Below are positions 53,536-64,000 of a DNA stretch of 64,000 nucleotides, in pieces. Source of the stretch: VFKU01 sp038916785 (GTDB lineage Bacteria; Hydrogenedentota; Hydrogenedentia; Hydrogenedentales; GCA-2746185); contig JBCLBO010000004.1 of NCBI GenBank assembly GCA_038916785.1, forward strand, positions 16,269-80,268. Direction: 5' to 3'. Each line of letters starts with the position of its first letter. Within the stretch, counting starts at the first letter, position 1. Made by a program: the position numbers and the translations under genes. The notes beneath the pieces were generated by a model. The model was not told the origin of the DNA and searched no databases. It was given only the letters and a program-made list of their open reading frames with translations.

Positions 53536-55731
53536 TCACGCGCCGGCGATGGCCGCCGCGATCTCGACCAGCACCAGCGTGGGCAGATCGGGCCCGCGCG
53601 CGCTCACGATCGCATAGCGCCAGTCGCGCGAAAGTTCGAGGCCACCTCCAATTCCATCGGCGAGGAAGGTCAGTTGGCGGCGTTCACCGGGCGACTCCCG
53701 TTCCAACAGCCATAACTGCGCGTTCCCGCGCCGATCGCGGGCCGACACGACGGCGAACGCGCCACCGTTCGCCACGGCGGCCTCGTTTCCCTCACCGAGG
53801 TCCCAGGGATCTCGCCCGTCGAACCCGCGCCACTCGATCCGTGAGGCGCCGCCGTCGCCCGCGCCGGCGCTAACCAGCACGCCGCCGCCGCTCAACTTCA
53901 GCAACTCGAATTCTCCAACCGGCAGTTCCATCAGCGCAGCGGCCTTCGGCGAGTGCGCGCCCGCGGGGACCTGAATCACCGTCCAGTTTTCCGCCGCCCG
54001 CTGCGCGACGTAGAGGTCGCCGTACGCGTTGTACGCCATCGACACGACCTCGAAAGTATCTAGAAGCAGCGGCTCGGGCCGGGCGCGCGAATCGCCCGCG
54101 ATCGACACGCGGACAAGCTGGTCGCCCTTTCCGGAGTCGGCCCGCACCGCGAGCGCGGCCTCGGTGGCGTCCGCGGTGACGGCCGCGCGGCGCAATTCCG
54201 TCGGGCGGCCGCCGATCGCGCCGCGAAGGTCAGCACCGCTCGCCACGGTGCGGCCGTACGAATCGCCGGAGACGAGCGCGTCGCCGCGCACGAGCGCCGG
54301 ATCGGCCGCGCCATTCGTGCCGCCGCCGCTCACGAAGAAATACGGCTCCTCGGCGCCGGACTCTTCGACGACGGGCGCCGATCCCGCCAGCAGACGGATT
54401 GGCGCCGCGCCGGCGACAGCCCACGGCGGCACGCCGACGCGCACGCTCGAGGACTCCGGATGAATGGCCAGAATCCCGGCAGACGCGGGCGCCTCCCGGG
54501 TCAATTCCACGGCGAATCCCGACGCGCCCGCGGCCACGATCGTCCCCACGGCGTACCCCGGAAAATTGCAACGGACGAGCGCAACGCCGTCGGACTCCTG
54601 CGCGATCTCGGCGGCGGACACGGTATCGGTCCACGCGGCGGCCGACTGGTCCCAGCGGGCAACGGTCCCGAGCGCATAGTTTGCAAACGAGCGCCGCGCG
54701 GTCCATTGTCCGGCCGCCGCCATCGCGGCGACGACGCACGCGCCCGCCATCCACAGCCGCGCGACGGCCGGCACGCGGCCCCACGCGGACACTGCCCGCG
54801 ACCACAGCCCGCGCGCCTCGCCGGACGCGGAGTCGATGTGGGTAGTCGTGACCGAGCTCGGCGTCGGGATCGCGTCGCGGAAATCGCGCAAGGAACTCGC
54901 GACGGTCCCCTCTTCGAAAAGCGCTTCGCCTTCGATCACGCGGCGGCACATCTCGGCCACGAGGGCCGCGCTCTTGGGCCGGTTGGCCGGCTTCTTCTCG
55001 ATCAAGAAAGCGACCAAGCGCTCGACGTCCCCCGGGATCTCGGGCACGAATTCGGACAAGCGCGCCGGCGGTTGCGCGACAATTTTGCGAATGAGATCGA
55101 CCGGCGAATTCGCTTCGTAGGGCAGACGGCCCGACAGCATCTGAAACAGCACAACGCCCAGCGAGTAGAGGTCGCTAGACGTGGTGACGTCGCTCTTGCT
55201 GCACCGTTCCGGCGCCATGTAGTGCGGCGTGCCCAGCCGCGAGCCTTCGACGGTGAGCTGCGTTTCGGCGGTCAGCACCTTGGCGATGCCGAAGTCCGTG
55301 ACGTACGCGTGGTCGTTCGCGCCGAGCAGGATATTGCCCGGCTTGATGTCGCGGTGGATGATGTGGGAATCGTGCGCGCAGGCGAGCGCATCGGCGACCT
55401 GTTCGGCGATGTGCAGAGCGCGTTTCCAGGGGAAGTATCTCACCCGTTTCATCGCGACGCTGAGCGTGGCGCCTTCGATGAACTCCATCGCGATGTAGGG
55501 GATGCGGCCAACGGCGCCGACCGCGTAAATGTGAACGACGTTGGGATGACTGAGGCTGGCGATCGCTTCGGCTTCGCGCTGGAACCGCGCCGCAATCTGC
55601 TTGTTCTGCCGCAGGTCCTCCTTGAGCACCTTGAGCGCCACGATGCGGTCGAGCGCCGTGTCCTGCGCGCGATACACCACGCCCATGCCGCCCTGCCCCA
55701 CGGTCTCGATTATGTCGTAGACGCCAAACAT
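53536..55731 (-). CDS. Ser/Thr protein kinase with propeller-like periplasmic domain (kinase 1)
   Basis: 731 aa. Hanks-type kinase in residues 1-265: glycine loop GQGGMGVVYRA, Lys34 in VALKVLK, catalytic HRDIKPGN (Asp128) and DFGIAK (Asp146), APE in YMAPERCS. Residues 323-341 are a single transmembrane helix (RLWMAGACVVAAMAAAG). The outer 380 residues are beta-rich without clear repeats, with TolB-like strings near the end (GNAQLWLLERESPGERRQLT), suggesting a propeller sensor. All catalytic residues are intact. It is the last of three minus-strand kinase genes in a row and is convergent with the UDPGP gene. Confidence 0.9.
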   Translation of the reverse strand: MFGVYDIIETVGQGGMGVVYRAQDTALDRIVALKVLKEDLRQNKQIAARFQREAEAIASLSHPNVVHIYAVGAVGRIPYIAMEFIEGATLSVAMKRVRYFPWKRALHIAEQVADALACAHDSHIIHRDIKPGNILLGANDHAYVTDFGIAKVLTAETQLTVEGSRLGTPHYMAPERCSKSDVTTSSDLYSLGVVLFQMLSGRLPYEANSPVDLIRKIVAQPPARLSEFVPEIPGDVERLVAFLIEKKPANRPKSAALVAEMCRRVIEGEALFEEGTVASSLRDFRDAIPTPSSVTTTHIDSASGEARGLWSRAVSAWGRVPAVARLWMAGACVVAAMAAAGQWTARRSFANYALGTVARWDQSAAAWTDTVSAAEIAQESDGVALVRCNFPGYAVGTIVAAGASGFAVELTREAPASAGILAIHPESSSVRVGVPPWAVAGAAPIRLLAGSAPVVEESGAEEPYFFVSGGGTNGAADPALVRGDALVSGDSYGRTVASGADLRGAIGGRPTELRRAAVTADATEAALAVRADSGKGDQLVRVSIAGDSRARPEPLLLDTFEVVSMAYNAYGDLYVAQRAAENWTVIQVPAGAHSPKAAALMELPVGEFELLKLSGGGVLVSAGAGDGGASRIEWRGFDGRDPWDLGEGNEAAVANGGAFAVVSARDRRGNAQLWLLERESPGERRQLTFLADGIGGGLELSRDWRYAIVSARGPDLPTLVLVEIAAAIAGA

Positions 55732-55927
55732 AGCTGGTTCTGCGGCTGCGTTCCCCCGGCCGCTATCGTACCTGTCTCGGGCAACGAATGTCGCTCGAAG
55801 AGAAATGAGGCCACGGATTCAACGGATTGGACGGACCGGACGGACCAAAAATCGGCAGGTGTGCGCCTAGCCGGATAAAGCGGGCTGCGCTTCTTCGTGG
55901 TCTTCGTGTCCTTTGTGCTCAGTGGGG
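55732..55927. other. Inter-kinase spacer with text-like repeats
   Basis: Contains ccacggattcaacggattgg (55813), related to the polB 3' inverted repeat, and ttcttcgtggtcttcgtgtc (55891). No gene. Confidence 0.5.
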
Positions 55928-58141
55928 TTAGGGTTGAGAGCGCGTGAGCGCGCCGGGCTCGATCACGTAGACCGACGGTCCGTTCGCGTTTACGTCGGCC
56001 GCCGCGATCTGACCGGAGCCCTGCGCGACGGCGTAGGCGGGGCCGACGCCGCCATTGAGATTCGTCACGCGGCGCACGTCGTAGGGAGGCGTGGCCGAGG
56101 CGAGCATCAGCTGCGGATCGGACTCCGGGCCGGCAAATACAAATTGCAGTCCTTCGGGCATCCACGCTTGCTGCGAGACGCTGCCGGGACCGAAGGTCGC
56201 GGCGATCGATGCGGTCTGCAAATCCAGCAGGGCGACTTCCTCGCCAAACTCTTCGGACAGCGCGCGCAAAACGACGAAGCGGCCCTGCGGATCGAAGGAC
56301 ATCGGGCCGGCCGCCAGTTCGGTGGCGATGCGACGGCCATCGAGGTCCGTACCGCCGCTGCGCATCATCCACAGTTCCGCTTGGCCCACGGTATTGCGCC
56401 GCAGATACGCGATGCGCTCGCCATCCGCTGTGTATTGCACGCTCTCGGGCAGGATCCCGGCCCGCGGCGATGTCCGCCGAACGCTCGCGTTCGGGTCCCC
56501 GGAGCCCACCTCGTGTTCGACGAGGTAATACGAGCCGGACTCGCCATCGAATAGCGCTGCGCACAAGCGCGCGCCCGAGGGAGCGAGCGCGATCGTCGCG
56601 CCGATCGCCTCCGCGCGCGGCGCCGTGAACACGACTCCGGCGTGCGGGGCGGCGGCGTTCCAGGGCTGCGCGAGCAGCACGGCGGTCTCCGGATCGTTGC
56701 CCGGTGCGAAGAGCGGGATGCTTGCCGAGAATGGGCTGCCCGCTTCGGCGGCGCCCGCGGCGGCCAGCGAGACGGCGATTGGACCCACCGTGGATTCGGA
56801 GGGATCGCGGTCCGGTTGGACCGGCGCGCTCAGGCTCAACACCGTGCCGCTGAAAATGTCGATGGAGAGAATACCGGCGGCGCCGTCGGCCAGCGTGCCG
56901 CGCTCGCCGCGTGTGCGCGCGACGAGCACGCCCGGCGGGCCAAGCCAGGCGAGCGCATCGACGCGGTGGCCCTCGGCGAACACGGCGAAGCGCTGTATGC
57001 CAGGCGTGTCCGTCCGCACGTCCGATAGCAAGAGCGTCTCGGCGGGCGGCGGGGACCGATCGCGGCCGCGCTCCGCGTTGATGGGGCCGATCGCGAAGGC
57101 GGCAGCGGCCAGCACCGCGATCGCCGCCACCTGCGCCGCGAGGCCGCCGTCCATCCGGCTTTTGCGGAGCCGCCGCTTGACCTTCGACGACTTCTTGCGC
57201 GTTTGCGCCTCCTTGCGCTCCAGGCTGCTGAAGGGCCGCGCTTCCATCTCTTCCTTGAGGAACGCGGTGAGCGATTCCGCCACAACGGAAGTGCCGCCCC
57301 GGTGCTTTTGCAGCCGATGGATCAAGCCGTAGGTCACTTTGGCGCTGGCCGGGCGGTCGCCGGGCGCTTTGGCCATGAGATAGGCGACCAGGCGGGCGAC
57401 ATCGTCCGGCACGGAGGGATCCAACTTATTGAGCCGCGGCGGGTGGTCCTCGCAGATGCTATGGATGAGCGCCATCGAGGACTGGCCCCTGAAAGGCATC
57501 TCGCCGGCGATCATCTGATAGAGCGTCACGCCCAGCGAGAACAAATCGCTCGCGGGGAAAATGTCATCGCCGGTGACTTGTTCCGGCGACATGTACTGCG
57601 GCGTGCCCACGACCGGGCCGCCGGAATTCCCATCGCGCGATTGCATGCGCGCGATACCGAAGTCGGTCAGGCGCACGCCGCCCTTACGATCAACCAGGAT
57701 GTTCGACGGCTTCACGTCGCGGTGCACGATGCCGTGCTGGTGCGCACAATCGAGCCCGAGCGCAACCTGCGCGCCGATGTGCAGCGCGACGTCCCAGGCA
57801 ACCTTGCCTTTGCGTCTAAGAAAGCGATCGAGTGGCTCGCCGTCGACAAACTCCATCGCAATGAACGGCGTGCCCGATTCGATGCCGGCGGAATAGATCC
57901 GCACGATGTTGGGGTGATTGAGCGGCGCGGCCGATTGCGCTTCTTGGTGAAACTGCTTGACGATGGACGGCGTACGCGCCAGGCTGCCCAGCAGGACCTT
58001 GAGCGCGACGTGGCGATTGAGCTTCGTGTCGCGCGCCAAATACACCGAGCCCATCGCGCCCCGCCCGACGAGCGCTTCGACCTGATAGCCGCCCAGCTTG
58101 CTGCCGATGAGCGACCCTTGACCGCGAATTTCGAGCGCCAT
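55928..58141 (-). CDS. Ser/Thr protein kinase with TolB/PD40-like domain (kinase 2)
   Basis: 737 aa. Kinase domain residues 19-280: VGRGAMGSVYLARD, Lys48 in VALKVLL, HRDVKPSN (Asp142), DFGIAR (Asp160) and the MSPEQ variant of APE. A basic juxtamembrane stretch (KKSSKVKRRLRKSR) precedes one transmembrane helix (334-353). The C-terminal 380 residues contain PD40/TolB-like strands (SVQYTADGERIAYLRRN; AELWMMRSGGTDLDGRR) and end near an OmpA-free tail, so the outer part is probably a beta-propeller. The kinase is complete and likely active. The gene starts 91 bp after kinase 3. Confidence 0.9.
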   Translation of the reverse strand: MALEIRGQGSLIGSKLGGYQVEALVGRGAMGSVYLARDTKLNRHVALKVLLGSLARTPSIVKQFHQEAQSAAPLNHPNIVRIYSAGIESGTPFIAMEFVDGEPLDRFLRRKGKVAWDVALHIGAQVALGLDCAHQHGIVHRDVKPSNILVDRKGGVRLTDFGIARMQSRDGNSGGPVVGTPQYMSPEQVTGDDIFPASDLFSLGVTLYQMIAGEMPFRGQSSMALIHSICEDHPPRLNKLDPSVPDDVARLVAYLMAKAPGDRPASAKVTYGLIHRLQKHRGGTSVVAESLTAFLKEEMEARPFSSLERKEAQTRKKSSKVKRRLRKSRMDGGLAAQVAAIAVLAAAAFAIGPINAERGRDRSPPPAETLLLSDVRTDTPGIQRFAVFAEGHRVDALAWLGPPGVLVARTRGERGTLADGAAGILSIDIFSGTVLSLSAPVQPDRDPSESTVGPIAVSLAAAGAAEAGSPFSASIPLFAPGNDPETAVLLAQPWNAAAPHAGVVFTAPRAEAIGATIALAPSGARLCAALFDGESGSYYLVEHEVGSGDPNASVRRTSPRAGILPESVQYTADGERIAYLRRNTVGQAELWMMRSGGTDLDGRRIATELAAGPMSFDPQGRFVVLRALSEEFGEEVALLDLQTASIAATFGPGSVSQQAWMPEGLQFVFAGPESDPQLMLASATPPYDVRRVTNLNGGVGPAYAVAQGSGQIAAADVNANGPSVYVIEPGALTRSQP

Positions 58142-58232
58142 GAATGGTGTGCCTATCCCCTACAGGTACTACCAGTAGTCTAATCCAGCCTAGCATGGCT
58201 CACGAGCCGCTTCAACCGGCCCGGCGAACCGC

Positions 58233-60698
58233 TCAACTTTGCCCGCCTTTGCACAACACGTACTGCGCCGGAAACGGCGGATCGCCGATATGCACCGACC
58301 ACAGCTTGAACTCGCCGTGGGCACCGCCTGAGATCGCGTACTGCCCGTCGCGACTCAGGTTTATAGGCGCGTGGCCTTGCAGGCTCTTCAGGCACTGTCC
58401 GGTCGAGATGTCCCACACTTTAATCGTGCCCATGCCAGTAGCCGAGAGCGCGAAGCGGCCCGACTCGCTCAGGCCTACAGAAAGGACCTCCTTCGTGTGC
58501 CCGCGAATTTCGTGGAGGAGGTCGCCTGTCGCCGCGTTCCACACGTGGAGCCACACATCGGCGCAGGTGAGTAGCCGTGCGCCGTCGTGGCTCAGCGCGA
58601 GACTGGGCACGCGGCCGTCGGCGACCTCGAAGGTATGGACGCAGCGCCCTGTTTCGATGTCCCATCGCTTCACGGTGCCGTCGCTCGATGCGGAGTAGGC
58701 GACGTTTCCGTCGCGGGCGAAGACGACCTGGTTCACGTTCGCGCGGTGGCCGGCGAAGAGCCGGATGCGCTCGCTCGATCCGAGATCCCAGAGCATCAGG
58801 CTGCCATCGTCGCTGCCGGAGAGCGCCAAGACCCCGTCGGGACTGAACACGGCGGAGCGGACGGCGGCGAGGTGGCCTTCGAAGGTGCGCACGCACTTGC
58901 CGGTCATCGGGTCCCACAGGCGCAGCGTCTTGTCGGCGCTGCCGGAGAGCGCGTACTGTTCGTCGTCGCGTAAGCACAAGCTATGTATGCGATCGGTATG
59001 GCCGTGGAGTTGCGCGGTGCATTGGCGCGAGACCACTTCCCAATTGCGGATTTGTCCGTCGATGCCGCCGGTGAGCGCGCGCCAACCATCGAAGGAGAGC
59101 GCGGCGGCGCAGACTTTCATAGTGCCGGGATTGAAGTCCCAGACAAGTTTGCGGTCGCGGTTGGAGGAATTTTGCGCCATGGCGAGACCATAGTTCACCT
59201 CGCGGCGATTGGCTTCGGTTTGTTTGATGCCTTCGAGCAGCTTGAGCGCGACGGCGGCGTCGCCGCGTTCGATCATCACGCGCGCGAGCAGATAGGCCGG
59301 AAACCATTCCTTCTTGTGCGCGTCGGTGACGCCGTAGAGCAATTCGACCATTTGCGCGTCGGTAATCTTTCCGGACTTCCAGAGAAATAGATGGCGGTTG
59401 TACAGAGTCTCGACGTGGCTCGGATTTGCCGCGAGCACCTCGACCCAAAGCTGTTCCGCCTCAGCGAATTTCTTGAGGTCGAGCATCGAGACGGCCCGAT
59501 TGTTGAGCACTTCGAGCGTCATGTCGCCGAGCTTCGGCTCGTCGCGCGGGTAGGCCTTGCCGGTCACGCTGCGGTATAGCTGCGTCAGGCGATTGGCGAT
59601 CTCCTGCATGTCGACAGGCCTGTCGTTGGGATTCTCCTGAAAGCACTCGTACAGGATCGCCTGAAGCGTCTCCGGCATCTGGGGGACCATCTCATAGCGC
59701 GAGCCGTGCTTCAGGAGATTGTCGAGCACGGATTTCGCCTTGTGGCCTTGGCGCCAGAAAACGTCGCCGGAAAACATCTCGATCATCGAGACACCCCAGC
59801 TCCAGATGTCGGTCTTGTACGTCACCGTGCCGTCGCGGCGTTGGTCCGGCGAGCGGTACGTGGGCGTCCCGCCGGTGAGGCCTTTGAATGCGCCGCGGTC
59901 GGCGCCGCTGTCGCGGCCCGAGCCGGCGGAGCCCGGCGGCGTTTGCTCCGTCGCCCAGACCATCGCGAGGCCGAAGTCGGTCACTTTGCAGACGTCCCCC
60001 TCCGCGACCATGAGGTTTCCCGGTTTGACGTCCTGGTGGATCACGCCGTGCTGGTGGGCGTGGTGCAGTCCCCAGCAGAATTGGATCGCGGCGTCGAGCA
60101 CGCGCTTGAGCGCAGCGTCGTGGCCGCCGGCGTAGAGCGCCTTCGAGTCGATCAGGTGTCCGAGATCGCGGCCTTTGAGGTATTCAACAAAGACGCGGGG
60201 GATGCCGCCGAGCCGCCGCACGTAGTAGCACTCCACGATGTTCGGGTGCGGCGGCAGGCCGATCCAGGTCTCGCATTCGTGCTCGAATTGGTGGAGCCAT
60301 TCTTCGTCCCCGAGCAGCTTGGGGCTCGGTGACTTCACCGCCAGGTGCTTGCCCCAGCCGCGGTGATAGACGTGATACACCACGCCCATGCCGCCTTCCC
60401 CCAGCGTGTCGCGCACCTCGTAGAGTTCCATGAGGAGGTCGCCCTTTTTCCAATGGACGGGCACCTCGTCTTCCTGAAACACGCGCGGCACGCCGCGATC
60501 GCCGGGGCCGGCCGCCGGCTGGACGTTGTCGTAGGTGACGTAGATCGGAAAGTGGCACTTGGTGCAGCGGCACATGCGGCCGAAGTGTTTCTTTTTCACG
60601 CGCATCTGGTTGTCGCAGCGGCACGTCACGGTGTAGCGGCGCGAGGACTCCTCGGCCTCCACTTCTTCCGTTTCCGGCAACCAGAAATCGTCGAGCAT
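58233..60698 (-). CDS. Zinc-ribbon Ser/Thr kinase with TPR and seven WD40 repeats (kinase 3)
   Basis: 821 aa, with no signal peptide or transmembrane helix seen. Residues 26-48 form a Cys-rich ribbon (CRC, then CRCTKC). The kinase (about 93-375) has LGEGGMGVVYHV, Lys122 in LAVKSP, HQDVKPGN (Asp223) and DFGLAM (Asp241). The catalytic HRD is therefore HQD, a non-RD kinase. A helical TPR-like part (about 405-510) leads to seven WD40 repeats (about 530-815), each ending in a W-D or similar: RNWEV, RLWDP, MLWDL, KRWDI, HVWNA, KVWDI, KLWSV. Seven blades make a complete propeller. It is a cytoplasmic scaffold-kinase; the target is unknown. Confidence 0.93.
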   Translation of the reverse strand: MLDDFWLPETEEVEAEESSRRYTVTCRCDNQMRVKKKHFGRMCRCTKCHFPIYVTYDNVQPAAGPGDRGVPRVFQEDEVPVHWKKGDLLMELYEVRDTLGEGGMGVVYHVYHRGWGKHLAVKSPSPKLLGDEEWLHQFEHECETWIGLPPHPNIVECYYVRRLGGIPRVFVEYLKGRDLGHLIDSKALYAGGHDAALKRVLDAAIQFCWGLHHAHQHGVIHQDVKPGNLMVAEGDVCKVTDFGLAMVWATEQTPPGSAGSGRDSGADRGAFKGLTGGTPTYRSPDQRRDGTVTYKTDIWSWGVSMIEMFSGDVFWRQGHKAKSVLDNLLKHGSRYEMVPQMPETLQAILYECFQENPNDRPVDMQEIANRLTQLYRSVTGKAYPRDEPKLGDMTLEVLNNRAVSMLDLKKFAEAEQLWVEVLAANPSHVETLYNRHLFLWKSGKITDAQMVELLYGVTDAHKKEWFPAYLLARVMIERGDAAVALKLLEGIKQTEANRREVNYGLAMAQNSSNRDRKLVWDFNPGTMKVCAAALSFDGWRALTGGIDGQIRNWEVVSRQCTAQLHGHTDRIHSLCLRDDEQYALSGSADKTLRLWDPMTGKCVRTFEGHLAAVRSAVFSPDGVLALSGSDDGSLMLWDLGSSERIRLFAGHRANVNQVVFARDGNVAYSASSDGTVKRWDIETGRCVHTFEVADGRVPSLALSHDGARLLTCADVWLHVWNAATGDLLHEIRGHTKEVLSVGLSESGRFALSATGMGTIKVWDISTGQCLKSLQGHAPINLSRDGQYAISGGAHGEFKLWSVHIGDPPFPAQYVLCKGGQS

Positions 60699-61114
60699 GA
60701 CCTATCGCCACCGCCCCGATCGGCCGCGTCCACCGCGACGGCCGCGCTAGCCCCACCCCAAGCCGTAGGAGTATACACGGGCGCTCCGGGCGCTCCGGGA
60801 CAAGGGCATTTCACAGAAGGCAACGAAGGCAACGACGAGAACGAAGGGAACATCCTTATTTGTCATTCTGAACGGAGTGAAGAATCTCCCCGTCGGTCTG
60901 CCGAAAGACACGCCTTGATCGTCCCCTAATTGCCGTAGCGCGATGTACTCCTTGAAAGCAAAATGACTCCGATAGACCACCGGCTACTTTCTGTCACGCC
61001 TTGGGCTTGAATGACTCGGGAAGTACCCCCCAGCTCCAAGGAGCGCGTGCTCGGATATAGGGCCGCTCGCCCACGCGGCCACACGGCAGCCGTGTCGGGA
61101 ATTGTTACAGGTTC
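60699..61114. other. Intergenic region with a MITE-related repeat
   Basis: Upstream of kinase 3. Around 60864 the sequence tgtcattctgaacggagtga matches the interior of the MITE at 26804. Another text-like repeat (gcatttcacagaaggcaacg) lies at 60807. No ORF is convincing and no promoter could be picked. Confidence 0.5.
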
Positions 61115-61492
61115 TTAGTTAAACATCCGGATCGTGAAGGGGTAACGATACGGACGGCCGTCGTTGGCGTGAATCGCGGCGTGGATCGTGAGGATGACTC
61201 CGCCAATGTAGAGGACCGGCAACAGCACGAGTCCTACGACGACGAGGATGAGGATGGCTGCAACTACGAAGTACATGAGCAGGGTGACTTGAAAATTCAA
61301 CGCTTCACGCCCATGCGCGTCGATGAAGGGATCGCTTTCGCGCTTCATCAACCAGATGACCGCGGGCGCGAGGATGCTCCCAAAGGGAATCAAGATATAT
61401 CCCACCAGCGCGCCGAGATGGCACCACATCGCCCACATACGCGCGTCGCGTGAGGGCCCTTCGCCGCCGATTTCGTACTCCACATCGCCCAT
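61115..61492 (-). CDS. DUF4870 domain membrane protein
   Basis: 125 aa. The sequence RMWAMWCHLGALVGYILIPF followed by PAVIWLMKRESDPFIDAHGR, EALNFQVTLLMYFVVAAILI and IHAAIHANDGRPYRYPFTIR is the DUF4870 (Tic20-like) pattern: three or four membrane helices with the conserved D..GREALNFQ segment between. Function is unknown. Divergently arranged with the P-type ATPase gene, 70 bp between starts. Confidence 0.9.
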   Translation of the reverse strand: MGDVEYEIGGEGPSRDARMWAMWCHLGALVGYILIPFGSILAPAVIWLMKRESDPFIDAHGREALNFQVTLLMYFVVAAILILVVVGLVLLPVLYIGGVILTIHAAIHANDGRPYRYPFTIRMFN

Positions 61493-61562
61493 TGGGCCGC
61501 CCTCCGCGTTGCGAATCGATTTTCAGGTGCGCGCTGCGGCCATTGTTATACTCCGGGCCGCC

Positions 61563-63722
<2,160 letters not shown>

Positions 63723-63729
63723 CCCCGCT

Positions 63730-63756
63730 CGGGAGGGTCGCGCTCCCGCGCGACCG
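63730..63756. repeat. Short palindromic repeat, gggagggtcgcgctccc family, copy 3
   Basis: Identical over 27 bp to the copy at 46372-46398. It lies eight bases after the ATPase stop and could act as a transcription-ending hairpin. Confidence 0.85.
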
Positions 63757-63766
63757 CTAAAACCCA

Positions 63767-63850
63767 TTGCCCACCGATGAACACCGATAGACACAGATGA
63801 AGATCGGCTGCGGTACTTCATCTGTGTCCATCCCGTTCATCTGTGGGCAA
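63767..63850. repeat. Inverted repeat, cagatgaa type
   Basis: The left arm at 63767-63802 (ttgcccaccgatgaacaccg onward) pairs imperfectly with the right arm 63816-63850 (ending ttcatctgtgggcaa). The loop is 13 bases. No ORF is inside. Confidence 0.8.
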
Positions 63851-63975
63851 GTGACGCCTTCTCCAAAGAATTGGGACCTCTATTCCCGGAGCAGGTGAAT
63901 TGGGGGATTATATTGTTCGTTCCCTCGCTGCGGCTCAGGCCTGATGACCGAAGGATTTACTGGCGACATCTTTGC

Positions 63976-64000
63976 GCCCCGTAGGGGCCGAAGGATAGTA
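63976..64000. repeat. Edge copy of the gccccgtaggggc palindrome family
   Basis: gccccgtaggggccgaagga at the window end resembles the unit near 48048 and the cluster at 11110-11410. It is cut by the window edge. Confidence 0.6.

Overview
The window is GC-rich, double-membrane bacterial chromosome. It carries outer-membrane and lipoprotein machinery (Lnt, Pal, a CpoB-like protein, an LpxH-like hydrolase, secretin-type beta-barrel proteins), SecA and core metabolic genes. DUF1080, DUF4159, DUF1573, DUF4139 and SMP-30 proteins, three large Ser/Thr kinases with beta-propeller tails, and abundant short palindromic intergenic repeats suggest an uncultured lineage of the Planctomycetes/Verrucomicrobia/Hydrogenedentes type. 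That placement is inference. No rRNA is present; the only RNA gene I see is a tRNA-Arg(CCG) at 46025-46100.

Layout. 1-5552 (minus): an envelope operon running OmpH/Skp-like protein, TPR lipoprotein, two short secretin-core proteins, lnt, murJ (cut by the window edge). 5865-11015: GH42-like exported protein, LpxH-like phosphoesterase, lipid kinase, DUF4159 protein. 11016-14425: repeat-rich stretch with a DUF1080 protein, a REP-associated tyrosine transposase (RAYT) between two REP hairpins, an enoyl-CoA hydratase-like gene and a truncated DUF4139 copy. 14427-18755: DUF4139 protein, NAD(P)HX epimerase, YggT, Pcm, ABC ATPase, GntR regulator. 18931-24195: rsmI and DNA repair or replication genes (a PolX lacking most of its C-terminal half, nth, polB). 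24314-28680: SMP-30 protein, a response regulator with a degenerate GGDEF domain, a low-GC orphan membrane gene and a TPR membrane protein, separated by repeats. 28954-32679: GH4 glycosidase, purC and purF in one overlapping operon. 32900-33809: small ORF and a DUF433/DUF5615 toxin-antitoxin pair. 33876-42908: degenerate sulfatase-like protein, secA, then a transglutaminase/ABC exporter operon. 42829-47772: small exported, zinc-ribbon, receiver and DinB-type genes plus the tRNA. 48166-53519: promoter, pal-cpoB with terminator, then BadF-type sugar kinase, DUF1573 lipoprotein and UDP-sugar pyrophosphorylase. 53536-60698 (minus): three consecutive Ser/Thr kinases. 61115-63722: DUF4870 protein and a P1B metal ATPase.

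Themes. Envelope biogenesis dominates: Lnt, MurJ, SecA and Pal/CpoB sit with many lipoproteins. Signalling proteins are frequent, and several have lost catalytic residues (GGDEF to DGTLF, a receiver without its phospho-Asp, a kinase with HQD instead of HRD), suggesting binding or scaffold roles. Intergenic spaces hold at least six families of palindromic or tandem repeats. One REP family flanks its likely RAYT, and one 148-bp element has perfect 20-bp terminal inverted repeats. The observations I rate most worth checking are the in-frame-deleted PolX, the two-secretin/Lnt operon, the kinase trio and the RAYT/REP unit. I did not find a clearly new defence or biosynthetic system.
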